The notes under the pieces are model-generated. The model was not told the origin of the DNA and ran no database searches. It saw only the letters and a list, made by a program, of their open reading frames with translations. DNA of 23,442 nucleotides from Leptolyngbya sp. SIO4C1. Lineage in GTDB: Bacteria; Cyanobacteriota; Cyanobacteriia; Phormidesmidales; Phormidesmidaceae. The translations under genes and the position numbers were made by a program. This document shows, one piece after another, positions 22,255 through 23,442 of this stretch. Each line of letters opens with the position of its first letter. The first letter of the stretch is position 1. The DNA lies in the NCBI GenBank assembly GCA_010671975.1, contig JAAHIA010000004.1:1-23442 (forward strand). The letters run 5' to 3'.

Positions 22255-23136
22255 CTACTCGCGCAGCGCCTGCTGATACTGCTGCTCCTTCATCGCCAGT
22301 TTTGCCCGCTTCTCCGGCGTCAGCGCCGCATAGCAGTGCGGACAAGCAATCCCCGACTCATACTCTGGCACGACCATATCCGCCGCCGAGATTGGATGCC
22401 CGCAGCCGCGACACATTTCATAGCTGCCCGGCGCGAGCCCCTGCCGCACCGCCACCCGCTCATCAAAGACAAAGCACTCCCCCTGCCACAGGCTCTCCTC
22501 AGCCGGCACCGCTTCTAAATACTTCAAAATACCGCCCTTGAGGTGATACACCGTCTCAAACCCCTGGCTCAGCAGGTAAGATGACGCCTTCTCACAGCGA
22601 ATGCCGCCCGTGCAAAACATCACCACTTTCGGGTGCTGCTGCGGGTCAAGCTGCTGCGCATAGCTCGGGAAGTCGCGAAACGACTGCGTCTGTGGATTTT
22701 GCGCGCCGGCGAACGTGCCAATGCTGACCTCATAGTCATTGCGCGTGTCGATTACCACCACGTCCGGGTCGCTAATCACCGCGTTCCAATCCTGCGGCTC
22801 TACATAGGTGCCCACCTGCTGCGCCGGGCTTACCTGCGGCTGCCCCATCGTCACGATTTCGCGCTTTAGCTTCACCTTTAGCCGCTCAAACGGTGCCTGC
22901 GCCGCCTCAGATTCCTTATGCGTCAAATCTTGCAGCCGCGCGTCTTGCCGCAAGTAAGCCAGCAGCGCCTCAATGCCAGCGCGATCGCCCGCCACCGTGC
23001 CATTGATGCCCTCCGCTGCCAGCAAAATTGTGCCCTTCAGCTGACGCGATTGGCAGAAAGCGAGGATGCGATCGCGCATCCCCGCGCAATCATCCAGCAC
23101 CACAAACTTATAAAACGTCGCAATGATCCAAGTCAT
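22255..23136 (-). CDS. trhO: tRNA uridine(34) hydroxylase TrhO (rhodanese domain, UPF0176)
   Basis: The product has 293 residues. An acylphosphatase-like N-terminal domain (GTILLAAEGINGTVAG) is followed by a rhodanese domain with VVIDTRNDYEVSIGTF and the active-site loop FCTGGIRCEKAS (Cys175 and Cys180). A C-terminal four-cysteine cluster follows (CRGCG ... CPHC). This is the standard TrhO layout. In other bacteria the family makes 5-hydroxyuridine at position 34 of several tRNAs using O2, the first step to (c)mo5U. ATG 23136 gives MTWIIATFYKF, a typical start. It converges with the STAND gene with 31 bp between them. With queG it is the second wobble-base modification gene in the window. Confidence 0.93.
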   Translation of the reverse strand: MTWIIATFYKFVVLDDCAGMRDRILAFCQSRQLKGTILLAAEGINGTVAGDRAGIEALLAYLRQDARLQDLTHKESEAAQAPFERLKVKLKREIVTMGQPQVSPAQQVGTYVEPQDWNAVISDPDVVVIDTRNDYEVSIGTFAGAQNPQTQSFRDFPSYAQQLDPQQHPKVVMFCTGGIRCEKASSYLLSQGFETVYHLKGGILKYLEAVPAEESLWQGECFVFDERVAVRQGLAPGSYEMCRGCGHPISAADMVVPEYESGIACPHCYAALTPEKRAKLAMKEQQYQQALRE

Positions 23137-23189
23137 AACGTAGTCCTTAGCAGACTATACCTTCGGCCACACTCCCCCTTCGGCTACAC

Positions 23190-23335
23190 TTCGCAGCGCG
23201 AATGCGCGTGTCCCCTCCGACATCCCAAACCAGCACTCATGCTATCAGCGATAACCCTCTTGTCGGGATTCTTAAGGCGACGCTCGCCTTAAGCGGTAGG
23301 GGGGTGGGGCGGGCCGAACCGCCCCACGCAGCCCC
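23190..23335. repeat. Diverged inverted copy of the 16673-16824 repeat
   Basis: The reverse complement of the 152-bp block is recognisable here: CGCAGCGCGAATGCGCGTG, then GATAACCCTCTTGTCGGGAT, then the CTTAAGGCGA-CGC-TCGCCTTAAG hairpin and GCGGTAGGGG. The outer parts have diverged. This shows a dispersed repeat family rather than one local duplication. The rest of 23137-23395 holds no gene that I can support. Confidence 0.75.
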
Positions 23336-23395
23336 TCTAGCAATCAGCCAGAAACCCATCCTAACAATACCGCCCATACACCTGACTTGCCGCCC

Positions 23396-23420
23396 AGATC
23401 GGAAGAGCGCCGTGGAGGGA
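23396..23420. other. Illumina adapter remnant near the contig end
   Basis: AGATCGGAAGAGCG is the invariant start of the TruSeq adapter, and the following bases (CCGTGGAGGGA) match its continuation CGTGTAGGGA-type sequence except at two positions. It lies 22 bases before the end of the window and has no biological meaning. Sequence from here to 23442 should be discarded or re-checked. Confidence 0.88.
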
Positions 23421-23442
23421 TAATTTTTGAGTCACGCAAGCG

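Overview
The window looks like chromosomal DNA of a cyanobacterium. The HIP1 octamer GCGATCGC recurs throughout (for example at 280-287, 1044-1051 and 1166-1173), and several genes are cyanobacterial in type: a SipA/DUF3148 protein, a class II fructose-bisphosphate aldolase, a STAND NTPase with 40-residue repeats, and a guanidine hydrolase operon in the gene order I recall from Synechocystis. GC-rich interspersed repeats and the membrane-bound O-acyltransferase cluster would suit a filamentous Leptolyngbya-like lineage, but I cannot fix the genus. Both ends of the window carry artefact signatures: a perfect terminal hairpin at 2-31 and an Illumina-adapter-like stretch at 23396-23420. It is therefore probably a whole short-read contig.

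Layout. 4-5281 (+) is an envelope-glycan cluster: the 3' end of a GT39-like glycosyltransferase, an MBOAT/AlgI-like O-acyltransferase, its SGNH-like membrane-anchored partner and a second GT-C type membrane protein. 5299-10656 (-) is a complete guanidine utilisation operon. Read from its promoter it holds an NtcA-type box, a guanidine-I (ykkC) riboswitch overlapping an intrinsic terminator, a nickel-dependent guanidine hydrolase (usually labelled agmatinase), two HypA/HypB-like nickel chaperones, and an ABC importer (lipoprotein, permease, ATPase). 10691-12511 (+) holds a GNAT acetyltransferase and a QueG with an unusual C-terminal third. 12515-13354 (-) is a voltage-sensor-type K+ channel ending in a zinc ribbon. 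13433-14660 (+) is a cobalamin riboswitch followed by a CbiX chelatase with a His-rich tail. 14730-16466 (+) contains sipA, tRNA-Lys(TTT) and the fba aldolase with its terminator.

16523-17396 is a gene-free tandem array of GC-rich structured repeats, with an inverted diverged copy at 23190-23335. 17666-18876 is an accessory stretch of small genes: two paralogous small proteins (the second degenerate), a coiled-coil/TM protein, and an unlisted 59-residue glycine-zipper membrane peptide. 18972-22223 is a 1083-residue membrane-anchored STAND NTPase with four near-identical 120-bp repeats. It resembles prokaryotic NLR-like conflict receptors. The window closes with trhO (tRNA uridine hydroxylase, -).

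The two most informative stretches are the guanidine operon, where nitrogen status (NtcA), ligand (riboswitch), uptake, metal loading and hydrolysis can all be read from one locus, and the small-gene/STAND stretch, which is the best candidate for an undescribed conflict system.
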